DNA of 64,000 nt from Apricaphanius iberus (taxonomy: Eukaryota; Chordata; Actinopteri; Cyprinodontiformes; Aphaniidae), in NCBI GenBank assembly GCA_028564705.1, contig JAPXFQ010002701.1, positions 1,284,001 through 1,348,000 on the forward strand, written 5' to 3'. A program made the translations under genes and the position numbers. Shown here piece by piece: positions 1 to 12,700 of the stretch. A model generated the notes under the pieces. It was not told the origin of the DNA and did not search any database. It worked only from the letters and a program-made list of their open reading frames with translations. How positions within the stretch are numbered: position 1 is the first letter of the stretch; the number at the start of each line of letters is the position of its first letter.

Positions 1-417
1 GCCATTTTGAGCGTTTAATTGACCCCACAAATGTGATGCTCCAGAAACTCAATCTGCTCAAAGGAAGGTCAGTTTTGTAGCTTCTGTACCGAGCTAAACT
101 GTTTTCAGATGTGTGAACATGATTGCACAAGGGTTTTCTAATCATCAATTAGCCTTCTGAGCCAATGAGCAAACACATTGTACCATTAGAACACTGGAGT
201 GATAGTTGCTGGAAATGGGCCTCTATACACCTATGTAGATATTGCACCAAAAACCAGACATTTGCAGCTAGAATAGTCATTTACCACATTAGCAATGTAT
301 AGCGTGTGTTTCTTTAAAGTTAAGACTAGTTTAAAGTTATCTTCATTGAAAAGTACAGTGCTTTTCCTTCAAAAATAAAGACATTTCAATGTGACCCCAA
401 ACTTTTGAACGGTAGTG
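1..417 (-). mobile_element. 5' end of Tc1-like element, cut by window edge
   Basis: The first 417 bases are the reverse complement of 58131-58547 over the full length, without indels, with one difference in the terminal repeat and very few others seen. It ends with GTAGTG at 411-417, the terminal inverted repeat. The transposase ATG is at the window edge, so the coding part lies to the left of position 1. The flank is CA rather than the expected TA, so the end may be slightly eroded. Confidence 0.95.
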
Positions 418-2910
418 CATATATACACCATATGTAATACTTCCTAGTATGTAACGAGAAAAAAAATATTTGTAGGGTACCTGAAGGACAAGAATCACAA
501 TACAGTAAGTGCCTGCTGAGTTAAAATGACAGACTTAAAAAATGTCACGATGTCCCCTTGAGCAGACAACTGTATGAGGGGGAAAAATGAGAGGAAAAAT
601 AAAAACAGGGCAAAAAATTTGGTTTTGTCATTTTTGTCACATGGGCTTGGCCCGGCTTCACAAGGTTAACATGCCAGGAAATATAAATCAAAGAAAATTG
701 GGGCTTCCCGTCACATCTGTATACATCAAGCAGAAAGTGTCTGAGTGGGTTCACCGCACGACGGTAACCATTCCTGAGGCAAATTGCCATCTAATCTAAC
801 TCCTAAGATTGAACACTTCAAATAGCACAAGAGGCTATGGAGCCTGTTCACTTTATCCTCCCAAGTGATATCAAGGTAAAAGCAAGGGTGCTAAAGGATA
901 TTATTGTGCAATAATTATTCAAACATTCAACAGCAGGATGCTCTATAAATATTCACCGGGCATAGGAGGGGAGATGGAAATCAGTTCAATAAGCCACCAT
1001 GGCTTTTTATCCGCTCCAAAACTGTGGTGGTTACTAATTTAATCAAGAATAATATAAACAGGATAAAAATCTAAATTAAAAAATGCCCTTCACAATATTA
1101 TTGCGAGGACAGGCTGTATCTAACATATGCATCAGATGAATAGCAATATATCTGCTTGTTGCAGTAGCTTCCGAAATACAGCTTTAGCTCTTATTATCCT
1201 GGAGTAAAAATTTCATGAACGCACTCTGTAGACTACTGACTCAACAGGTCTAACCACTCAATGTGTGATATATGCATTTTTATGGTATCATTACGTAATT
1301 GTCTGCATATCAAAAAGACCAGTTCCATGGTTGTTCTGTTGGTGTGGTTTCATGGAATAAAAAGAGTCAGAGGTTCACGATGTCTCGGTATTTACATAAT
1401 TTTAAAAAAGCAGTACATGATTTATATGCTATTGATTTTAGTTACAGTAATGTTATCTATAACAATTAGGTTGTTTTCCCTAAAAGGTTCAATGAAGATG
1501 CATATTAAGCATAGAAAAAAACACCTGCTCAATACAGGAATAGTCTGAATTCTTATGGCACGGAACTTTTTTTATTTTAGTTTAGAGTAACATGACATAA
1601 TAAGCTAATCTTTGGACTTATTTTATAAGCCAGAAAATGTATGAAAAAACTTGTCAGTGTGAGAGGAAGAAAACTTTGAAAATGTTAACCCAGTTTTAAA
1701 AAATGAGTAACGTATGATTACAGCAATAAGCCATAAATTGGTTAATATAAATGTAAGAGCTTTATTAGAAAAGCATTGGCTCAGCAGCACAGTCTATCTA
1801 AATAAACTAGACAATGAACAAATATGTAATTTATATCAGTTACTCTGTGTTTTTGCTTTCGTGTAAGTGAAGGAATCCATTAGTAGCCCTCCAGTACCCA
1901 GCAAGTAGTGGGGAAGAGGGAGGGGTGCATCACTCAGAGTCTGAGAAAACTCTGGTCACTCTGGCATTTTAAAGGATTTGAAATCAAAGAAACATTATGG
2001 AAAAATAGTGGAAAGCTTCTTTTTTTTAAAGCCTCAGGATACAGGTCAAACTTCAGGGAAAAGTTTTTCAGAAGCAAAGGAGATAAATCATGGACTGTTA
2101 ATATACTTTAGTGAAGAATAAGAAACAGCTGACTATTATAGAGTGATCTTGTTCTTATTTTCATCCTGCAGAAATGCAACATTACGTTTGTTGTAGTTCT
2201 TACTGGAAATGTGAGGTCTTTTTTATGACAACAATACTGGAAGACTCAGGCAGTCACCCTTCTTTATTCTGCACCTGAAACTGGCTTTTTATAGTTTCTA
2301 AATAAAATTAAAGCAAAATGTACCAATGTCACTTTTCAAAATAACATATTCGATTTATGTTATTAAATATTAGAAATTGTATTAAAGAAATAAAGTCATT
2401 TTGTAGGGGTTTTTTTTGTTTGAAGTGGTTCCATCAGACAGACAGTATGAATTAAAAATAAAAAACACCTGTGAAACAGCTGTTTTACTGCTGAACTGAT
2501 GTTAAAATAATCCATTTTATATTGCTAAAGTTTTACATATTTTCAATTTATTGCCATGATTTGGCTTTTATATTTGTCCACAAATACTGATGTTAATTCA
2601 GAGAACACAGTTTATATTTTAAATCCTCTCTGGGTACACACAGGACAGTATTTGACAATTCATCAATGATGACAGAAGCTGCATTTGCTTACAGCTGTTT
2701 GTAGCTATCACTCCCCCGAAGTTTACCTAACAAATCCAGCCTCGCCACCGCAGTTAATCAGTATTGATTATTCTGGGCAAAGCAGCATAATCAGTCTGAA
2801 CCTAACAGTAAATCCCAGTCCGTAGTTTTCGACAGCCTTGACAAGTGAGCTGTCACACCGAGGGTCAGAGTTTTACAGTCAAATTAGAATTGAGACACCA
2901 GCTGCTCTTA

Positions 2911-2931
2911 GATGGAGCTCTGAGCTCCATC
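2911..2931. repeat. Near-perfect palindrome
   Basis: Two 10-base arms, GATGGAGCTC and GAGCTCCATC, separated by a single T. It lies in a GC-richer block (about 2640-2960) of otherwise AT-rich intron. It could be a hairpin or a paired protein site, but function is unknown. Confidence 0.8.
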
Positions 2932-4307
2932 GGAGCTGTTAGGACTTTTTAATCTTAAAAGTTGAGAGGTGCTGAATGAAATGCCCCAATTTAGCTGCAG
3001 AATGAAATCTTCAGAAATGTAAACAAAGCTGTTTTTAGTTTCTAAAAACCTAACTCTTCTTTTATCTATTGGAAAGAGGATGTTTCACCATCCAGTCCTT
3101 CAGGTGAAATTTGCTGCAAAAGTCATTTGATCTTAAATAGGAGGTCTGAACAAATGAATGTGACTTTGTATTCTATTCAGCACTGCTGCAAATGTTAAGA
3201 AACAACCCTTCATATTCTGATGATTCATTTCTCCTTACAAATCTCAAGTGCATACACAGCAATTTTGTGTGTATCCTGCTACAATTATTCTATGTCATTC
3301 TGATTAACCACTGCTCACTGAGCTGTTAATCATCAGGGCCATATAAAATTGTACTTTTTTTTTTTTGCCTCACAGACATAGCATTAAGGAGTTAATGATT
3401 TATTGACTGCCTAATGTAATATAGCTTCGGTAGTGCTAGCAGTTTGACTTTCTTTCCAGTGCCAAGTCTGAACTGTCTGCGTGTTCCAGCTTTAAAATTA
3501 ATGCAGCGACTCAACACGTGGATCAATTCTTTAATCCCATGCACGGAAAGAAAATATTCAAGTATAAGTGTTATCCACATCATTTTAGGGAAACCATCTA
3601 ATTACAGCATACATTAAAACGAGAAATTAAAATAACTTTTTGATACAGAAGACTCAAACAGACCTAAAAGAATTGTTAATTTTACAACAGCATAAACATT
3701 AACAGAATACTAATGACAAAACTTAGTCTGTTAGACTAAGTCATAAACTCATAGTTTATAAGTAATTCGTAATGAAACTTGTTTAAATCAGGAGATGGCT
3801 GCTGGTAGGTAGAGTAAATTGGTAAAAATTACATTGATATTCCAAAATAATTTGACAATGGAAAATATACTCAAATTGACAAATATTTTATAATAAACTT
3901 CAAGTTGTCTAAAAATAAAAGACTTTCTATTTGAAAGGAAGAGGAACTTTGAAACATCCAGTTTAACAATGAGTAACATATGATTACAGCAAAAAAAAAG
4001 TAATAAACTGGTAAATGTAGTTGAGAGTTTTAACAGAAAAGAATTGGCTCAGCATAAGTCCATCTAAAACTACACTATTTTTTCAAAAAAGTAATTTATT
4101 TCAGTTGGTGCATTAAGTTAGCCACACATTTCACATTGATTTATACAGGATGTGTATATTTTCAATGTTGATTTTTGTTTATTTTGATGATTATGGCTGC
4201 ACCTAATGTTGAGTGTCCTAGGTATATAGAATTGAGGACAAATAAAAAAAAGCATTTAATAAACAGAACCGTCAGCGCACTGACAGGTATGTTTATGACC
4301 TTTGCAG

Positions 4308-4335
<28 letters not shown>
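4308..4335. repeat. TA dinucleotide microsatellite
   Basis: About 13 uninterrupted TA units. It accounts for the two short opposed open frames that read Ile-Tyr repeats here. Confidence 0.95.
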
Positions 4336-4338
<3 letters not shown>

Positions 4339-7300
4339 AACCTGGTTTGGGTCTCTTTCCACATGACTTACTGGATCAGTGCAAATTTACATGGAGGATA
4401 TAAGCATGTAGCTGAGGGCTGAGATGTTTACAAAGCACAGGTTGCAATAAGAGGAGCCTACAGCTCATTGGCATTGTTTGGTCAGGTGTGAGAACTTACT
4501 TTTTAACACGACTCGATAGATTCCGCTTTGTTGTTTGTGTCAACCAAGTTTGCTAGCCAGTAGAGTGCAGTGATAATATTGTCGTTTAACAAGCTATTAG
4601 TACTTTCTGCAGTGTGGTTAGGTGCCAAATCTTGCTGATGAGTGCTTGGTACTGCTGAAGCTAAAAGAAAGCCAGGTTGCTTTAAAGGCAAAGTTTAGCT
4701 CATGGGCATAGTTGGCTCTGTGTAACAATGCGCTTTGCTCATGTGACTCAAAAATGTATTCCATCTAAAACAAGAGCTTTGGACAATTCAACAAAGGTCC
4801 AGGGTACTTAATTAGAAAGCTTTCTTATGCAAAAAACTGGATCTGAAAACAATGTGAGCAACTTTCTACAATTTTTAATAACAGACAGCGGTAATGTGCG
4901 CTACAACATGACCAGAACATAACATTTCTATTTAATAAAAGCTGTATTTTCTGGACTGAATAGCTGAAATAACCTAACGTTTCAACATTTCATTTACTGA
5001 CCTGCTCCTATGGTATTCAAAGTGAGCATTGAAATTATAGTAACACAAGTAAATAATAGAAGAAGAAAAAAAGGAAATGTGAAATAAAGAAAATTGAGAA
5101 TTTTTCCTGGTTATCACTGCTTTTGGGTGGGATCCTGGAAAATATACATAAGTATTCTGGCTAAAATATTTGGGAGGTTTTATTTCATTACTATCAATAT
5201 GCTACCAAAATGTATTATAATATTTAAACTGAAAGAATAAGTTTTTCCCCATTGGAAGACAAATGACAAAAGGTTTTAAAATTAAACTATCCAAGAGGAC
5301 CTAAAGAACAATTAAGTCACATTAGACAACTTACAAAAAGGCATTGCTAACCCACATCTGTGCCATAGACACATTTCCATTTTAAAGAACCATTTTCATG
5401 ATACTGTACCTGATTAACTCAAAGAAGGCCGAATGTAAGAAAGTATCTGTATTATTCCACTAAGGCAGTATACATGGCTCTTAAAATGTGAGTTAGCTGT
5501 AAAACAGACTATGCCAAACCTATGAGAGTTTGCATTCAGACTGACAGAAAAGGAAGAAAAATGCAATTTCCTCAGAGGGAAAAGGCTTGGTTAAAACTGT
5601 AGTCCTGCAGTTTTAGCTATATGGTAATGATGATGACCCCAGTTACAATACCGCAATTTATATTATTTATCTTCTAAAGCATGTGTTAGGGATGATAGAG
5701 TCATATAAAATGAAACACCATAAACAGCACTCCCTTGAGAATTAGACTGGATGTTTAAGAATAATTAGCTTTATAAATAAGTAAAAAAAAAACAAAAAAA
5801 CACCAACATTTTGATGGCTAAATTACCAAGAAGCGAAGCAGGATTGTCCCACCCACTGTTTCCTCACCCTTCCTCTTCCTCTTAGCAGGCTTTTTTTTTT
5901 GCCCCTACTGTATTTTCCTCTGCCTCAGCTTAATTGCAGAAGGGATATATAGTGGAGTGGACAGACACTGAAAGATTAACAACCTAATCTGATGGACACA
6001 ATGTGTCTGCACGAAAACACAAATCCAATTCTTGTTCACTCAGGGGTGGCATGGATCGAGATAAATATATAAATAAGACATAATAAATAAAGACATGCTC
6101 CACTTTCGCTAAGTCATGCTTTTGGCAGGTTAACATCTCAGCATCAAATGCAAGTTCACTCAAGCAGATCGATATAATATTTTACATGTATATTGTATGA
6201 AAAGCTAATTGTTCCATAAGAACATTTGTAACTTTCAGATTTATTTGGACTGCTCCCACAAAGATGTCAAAAAGCAGGCATGCAATACTGTAAAACATGT
6301 TAGTGAGCATGCCCTTATACCATTAGCAGGTATCCATGTTTATCAGGTCGTTTCACTATCAGCAGGCTGCTCATTTTGCACATCAATTAGCAAGTCCTAC
6401 TGGTTCCCCAAACTGTTAATAAGGAACGTACTTCAGTCGGGTTTGATGCAATTCCCAGATCCGAGTTCCAACGTTAGAAGAGGAACGTAGCAAAGCATGG
6501 CTGCCAACATGTGGAAGGCGCTTTGAGTTATATTCAAGTAGAATATGGTTGTGGGCCAGGGAGTCGTTCAGTACTGCTTGCTATAGTACTTCTATTTGAT
6601 GCAACATTTGCGCAAACTGTGATACGGATGCTCTACAATGAGAAGCTCTGGACCACAAAGCTAATCCTCTAATATTGCTGCAGAAGGCATGTGTATGGAG
6701 AGTACAAGCACAGAACTGGACTCATTTGTGATCTAATGCCCAGTAGAGTATCTTCTCACTTGGCCTCACACAGAGATGTAGAATTCTAAATTGAAATCTA
6801 AGAAACAGCTTCGATACTGACGAAATCAGTACATGTAAACTGTTTATTTACACAATTTGCACAAGCACTGCCAAGTTTTAAATGTATTTGTACACAGTGT
6901 TCAGTTACTTTATTCAATTCGTTGCTGTAGTAAGAAAGTGTGACCCTACTAACCACTTAGTCATGGACATATAGGTTTTTCACTGCTGATTTCATGACTT
7001 TAATTACAACGATAACACCATATTTATCATGCCTACACCAAGTTTCCTCTGTAGGAATCGGCTGAATTTTCCTTTATATGGTTTCAGCCTTACTATGAGA
7101 TTTTCTGCACAAAGCACAGTGAACTGTTCGGTGCCACTATGCACAGTTAACAAAACAAAACTGTCATTTTAATGGACCAGCTTGAACTGATCACAATGGC
7201 GCTCCAAAGGCAATGTCCTGTTTGTTTGTTGTCATTCCAGAGCCTAATATTACACTCCTCTGCATTCTCATCACTACATACCATGCAAGACTCTTTGACA

Positions 7301-9583
7301 GCATGACGAGTACACTTTGTATTTAAACTGCAGGCTGAAAAACGTATTTTATCAAAGTTTTCCTGCAATATGTCTGTGGGAACATATAGGCAGTCTGTCA
7401 CTCAGTGGCATAAAATGCTTTTTTTTTTTTTAACTTTCAAAAAAAGTAGAAAAAAATTCCACTGTTCTTGTTTTTTAAATAAATGTCAAAGCAAATGTTA
7501 AAGTTCTAGGACCAAGTGCAAGCAAGTACCAGTGGTAGTGTTTTGCACAGTTTGAGAACTATATTACTATAGTAGAACTCCACAAGTAGAAAGGTTGGGG
7601 GCTAATAAGCTGTGCTGGAAGTATTATTTTCACAACCTCCAACTATCCGGACTACAAGCCACTACTTTTTTCACATGCTTCAGACCCTGCAACCTTTACG
7701 ACGACGCAGCTAATTTATAGATTTTTACTGGCCAACAGCCTCCGGGAGGCACCATTGCAGGACGTTCAAAAGTGAGACAAAAATGTGGGGAAAGATTATG
7801 CACCGAAGAAGACACTAGTTTTAATTTTGAACTGTGATTTTGCATATCATGCATACACCCTCATCACGAAAAACACACATAATGTTCAGAAAAGCATCTG
7901 TGCCTCTAAATTGACAGAATCTGGAGAAGGTGTCATAGTAACAATGCCTGCATTAAACAAGTTACCTTGCCAAGCTAAATTGATTTTTAGATCAATAATG
8001 CCCCGATTTAAAAAAAATCTACAATTTTTCTAATATAGATACATTAGCAGGAGATGAGGGCATGAGTGGGGAAGGGTAAAAATTATTTTTTTTGCTGATA
8101 GATTTTGTTATAGCCCTGTTATGTGAAAATTCTGATGGCTTTCCATGCTGGTTTTTTTTTTTACATGTTCACAATATGAAACACCTGGCTTTTGTAAATT
8201 AAATATTAAACTGAACTGAAAAGCTCAGAAATCTTTTTGCAACAGTTATTACTCTTAAAAGTTTTTCCATTTAACAGACTTACTAGCGTCACAAACAAGT
8301 GAAACAAGATATTTACTCCCTTGCAGATTGTCGTCGTTGATGGAGGGCAGGAACATTGATTCTGTTTCTGCTGGTTCATCGCAAGCAGGCTGAAGCAGCA
8401 CTTTCACTTAAATAGTAATCACAGAGATGGAGAAGTGTGGGGCGCTATATATCACTGGAGGACATGCATTAAGTCCAGAGAGATGGAGCCATGCATGCCA
8501 GGGACGAAATGGAAGTGGGGTGGAGCAGGAGGCTACGAGAGTCAGCAGCATGCCTGATAAGGGTCCATTTTTGGGGGCACGCAATAGAAATGGCCATGGC
8601 TCTGCTTTTTGAAAGATGATTGGATGGATCACAGCGAGGCCAGGGCTATGAACAAAAGATTTAGAATGCTTATTTGTAATTAGTTGAAGATTTGCAGGAT
8701 AGCTGATAGGATCTACCCCAAAGACCAGACCAACCCAGCCCTTAAAATAGCCCTGCAACACATTCTTCACCCACTCTGTACAATTCACCAAGTTAATCAC
8801 TTTTGTACACAGAAAATTTGTTTTTGCATTTATAACTTTCTTTTAACAGGCTACAAAGTAAACCAATTAATGTTTGCCTCCTTGCCTCCTATTTTGTCGA
8901 ACAGGCCTCCCTTGCACTGAAATGTTTATTATTTTATTTCTTTCCATAAAACGTCCTGCTAGCCCAGAGTTTCTATGTGTAGTTTAATCTATTTTCTGCA
9001 TGAAGCCATTTGTGTGCTACCCTCAATATCCCTTTTTTTCAATATACCATACTCCTGGCGCGTTTAGTCTATGTTCGTCTTCGTTTCTCTTCTGGATAGA
9101 AGATATTGAGAAAAGCATTGCTGAAATTAAAATAACAATTAATGCCATTAAGTTTAAGTATTCTCATATTTTATTACACATAGAAAGTACCACTGGAATC
9201 AAAGTATTTAATTTTTTCTGTCTCTTTCCAGAATTAAGGTATTGGTAGAGATATTGCTGACTGAGAATAACATTAAGCACATTCCTTGCTTTTTTCCACC
9301 TCAAAGAAAGTACTTCTGGTTAGGTGTTTCCGTTTAGCTCCATCTCTTTTCTTGATGGAGTGGTTGAAAGTACTAAATTTGTGCATTATTGTTTTTTTAT
9401 GCAAAGTACCCCTGGTCTTGTGCTTCTGTATTTACATGCAAACTGATTTCAACTGAATTTGATTCTGTATATATGGATATGAATTGGTCTTCTTTTCAAC
9501 AGTCCTTTTCATAGTCCTGCTGCATAATTACCTGAATTACCTGAACTGAAAATATGAATTCTCAGAAGGTATGCGATTCATAC

Positions 9584-9712
9584 CTTTCTCTTCTTGAAGG
9601 CCTGTCGTGCAAGATAACCTCTGCAAGCAGCTTGGAACAGGGTTAGATTACGCTTGGTCTGCTCATCCCGCTGTTCCTCTAGCTTTGCCAAAGTCCCCGC
9701 TCTGAAAAACAA
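9584..9712 (-). CDS. myo18a: myo18a exon: motor end and IQ-type neck
   Basis: Reads [19 protein letters not shown], then [18 protein letters not shown], then AFKKRK. The FFRAG motif ends the motor. [13 protein letters not shown] is the IQ-type light-chain site of the neck. Acceptor CTCCAG, donor GTATGA, phase 0 on both sides. The next exon (WPWWKLF-type junction with the coiled coil) is not in the 9.5 kb to its left. Confidence 0.97.
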
Positions 9713-12700
9713 CTGGAGCAAAAAAACAATGTCATACAGATGCATAATAGCACAGAGGAAGAATTATTGAGAGATCACTTGGTGCTTACTTTAGCCAAGA
9801 GAAATTTTGAGTTAGCACCCTGCTTTAATGTGAAGCACAGCAGCAAAGTTAAAACAAAGGTATATTGAAAAACTAAATAAATGCACTGAAGCAAAAAAGA
9901 AAATCAATATAAAGAGCTGTAATCCACAGACATGAGAGCCTTATCCGAGTGATAAAGCAAAGATTAAGTTATTATCGTGGACAATCAGCATGGTCCGTTT
10001 CTAATCTAGGCCAAAGGTAGAACACAGGTAAATACACTTGCTGTAGGCTCCTCTATACTTCCTAGGATGAAGTACTGCAAATGCATTAATGATATGATTA
10101 ATTAAATTTATATTCTTATGTCTTTACACATGTCACAGTGCTTTAGAGATAACAAGTCCATATGTGGTGATGGTAAAGGTAACAACTCAGCAGCTATAAA
10201 CAGGAATATTTATGGAGCCTTGCTGTAATTGGTTAAATCAGAGAGTACTCAAGGGCTTGAGCGGGAAGGTACATTTCATCAGAAGATGCATGCAGTACTT
10301 TGTAAAATGCGGGTGGCTAAGCTACGACTATCTCTGAAGGCAGATTTTATCCTGCGAAGAGCTTTGAATCCACTGCTGGAAGGCTGTTTGGGGCTGGCGT
10401 AATTGGCATGCAAGCGAGACTGGTTGCTATGACGCCAAGACATGCTTTGTGAATGGACAAACTGAGCTTTTTTTTCACATTGTGGCCCTCAATGTAAAAC
10501 TGCCTCCAAACACTTACTCTTTTATGAGCTTAAAAAGAGTGGCACAATTTGTTTTGTTTTTATGTTATTGTTTCTTTTGTATTTCAGTCTTAGCTAATGG
10601 CTACTTTCCATCTGATAGGATTAGATCTTACTTTCTAAGGCATGTTTACTGTTGGTACCTGTACAAGGCTCATTGTGCAAAAACAGTGGGAAGAATTTGC
10701 TCTAATGACCAGAAAGAAAAGAAAATTATGGTTTCACTGTCAGCGAGTGAAGAAGAGTCTCTTGGGTAGCTACTGGCAAAAATAAAAGGTGAGATGTAGG
10801 GACAGGGCTTGGCAGAACTCCATAAAAAGAACGGCAAACAAACCTCAAAGAGGGACAGGTGTAATGAAAGACACACTTCCCAGGACAGAAGGTGTCGTTC
10901 ATAAAAAAAAAAGAAAAAGCTTGTGCTGTAGCTTTGTTGTTAGGGCTTAAAGAGGAAAGAAACTGGCAGTGATTCAAAGTAAGGGTTTGCTCAGAAACAT
11001 TAAAGCGGTTTGTTTCTTTACTCACCCTACTCAGACCCATGTGGTAACTGCTCTTCTCCAAATCCAGGGACTCCAACAGCTCCTCCACAGCCTGGATAAA
11101 GACACAGAGGCACAGAAACATCAATGTTGCCATGTTTGAATGCAGGATTAATAAAAAGATATAACAATTTAATGATCTAAAAATCCCCAAAGCTTTTACA
11201 TTTGTGGTAAAAGGCAATTTTTCTTCTTCTGTCACAGCTGTATTTAGTTCCAAAATAAAGTCAGCAAGCGTGGGAAAACATTTTTGGCTCCTAAGAAACC
11301 TCCAAAAACCAATTACAACCTGTCCCTCAGTCCACCTGCTCCTGGCTTACTCAACATGACCCGAGGTAGTTCTTGGCTCCACTGCGACTTTGAGAACACA
11401 CATCCAGCACAGAAACAGACCATGAACCCAGTCTCAGAGACTCTCTTTGCCCTGTCCATCTACGAGCTCATGTGTACTGAAGTTGTATTGTTGTCTCAGC
11501 TTTTTCACTCTGTACTTGAGCCTCCAGCCTCAAAGACTACATCTAGATTACACTAGGAGAGGTTCGCCTTGAGTACTGAGGGGCTTTTGTTTGCCAGTGT
11601 TTCCACAGAAACTTGCCCCTCAAAGAAGAAAACAGTAATACTCTAACCCAAGTGCTTCATGCTTTCTCTCTTTCTTCCATCCGGAAAAGAACTCTGACTT
11701 TATATGAAAAATTAAGAGTTCACTTTCAGACTTCTTCCGTTTTAGCTTTGACACATTTTTAAAGATCAAATAATTATAATATCAGACAAAGAAAACCCTT
11801 ATTAAAAGAAAACACAGAATTTAATTTCTAAGAAAAATGAACCTCTCCTAATTTACCCGGCCCTGTCTAAATAAGTAATACCCCGCCTTTTTAAATCATG
11901 CTTTAAATGGGATTAACCCAATTTTTTTGGTTCAGTTTCTCAGGCCATCCCAGGGCTGATTACTGCCTGACCTGTAGAATAAAAAAATCCATTTAAATCC
12001 GCTTTTTTAAATATATTTGGCTAAGTTTGATTAAAAAAGTAATTTAAAGACCAGAAATATTTAAGTATGGAAAAAGCAGCAGAAGCACAAGAAGTCTGTT
12101 ATAGGGCAAATATTTTTTATACTGTAATCTCTTTGCTTTCACTCATGCGTAATAATGAATTGATTCCATTTTACCCAGAAATCTAAAATAAAAAGCTCAA
12201 AAAGCAAAGCAGCAGTAGGTCAGCAGAAATACAGATCTTTCTCCTAAGCCTCACATCTAGCTGATTTTTTCTAGCTTTGACTGCAATAAAAAAACCTTCC
12301 CCAAGCAACAATTCCAATCTCCCCTCTTTCAGAAGCGAGATGCCAATGAGGTTCAGCTGATTGGGTCCTTGCTATGGCTCTGATGAACGCCCATTTCTCC
12401 GTCCGTCAGCTGCTGACAAATCAGAGGGCAGATGTAATGAAGTCGTCTCCTCACGACATCAATCTTCACCGGGCTTGGCCACCAGTGGAGCTGCACATCC
12501 CAACCCCCACCGCCCATCTTTTGCTGAGTGACTTACTCTCTTCTCATCCTTCACGATGTAATTCCTCCCATGTTTCTTGGTGAGGTGTGGGGCCAGCACA
12601 TCAAAGCGTCGGCGGAACTCAGAAAACACCATGTGATCAGGGTAACCTGTGAAAAGTCAGTGTTTGAGAACATTATACTCTCAAATATTCATATAGAGCT

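Larger units (their letters stand above)
418..9583. other. Myo18a downstream intron, no exon found
   Basis: No minus-strand segment here matched the MYO18A sequence beyond the neck, including the WPWWKLF junction. The stretch contains an AT-rich intron with a TA repeat, a palindrome, and open frames that are scattered in both strands. The longest (8408-8800, minus, 130 codons) is not recognised. Nothing else is supported. Confidence 0.6.

Noticed and set aside
8408..8800. 130-codon minus-strand open frame in the left intron
   Set aside because: No recognised family, no splice phase match with the gene and no supporting neighbours.
10726..11253. 175-codon minus-strand open frame
   Set aside because: It is the 22-codon converter exon plus read-through into both introns; clear splice sites bound the exon.
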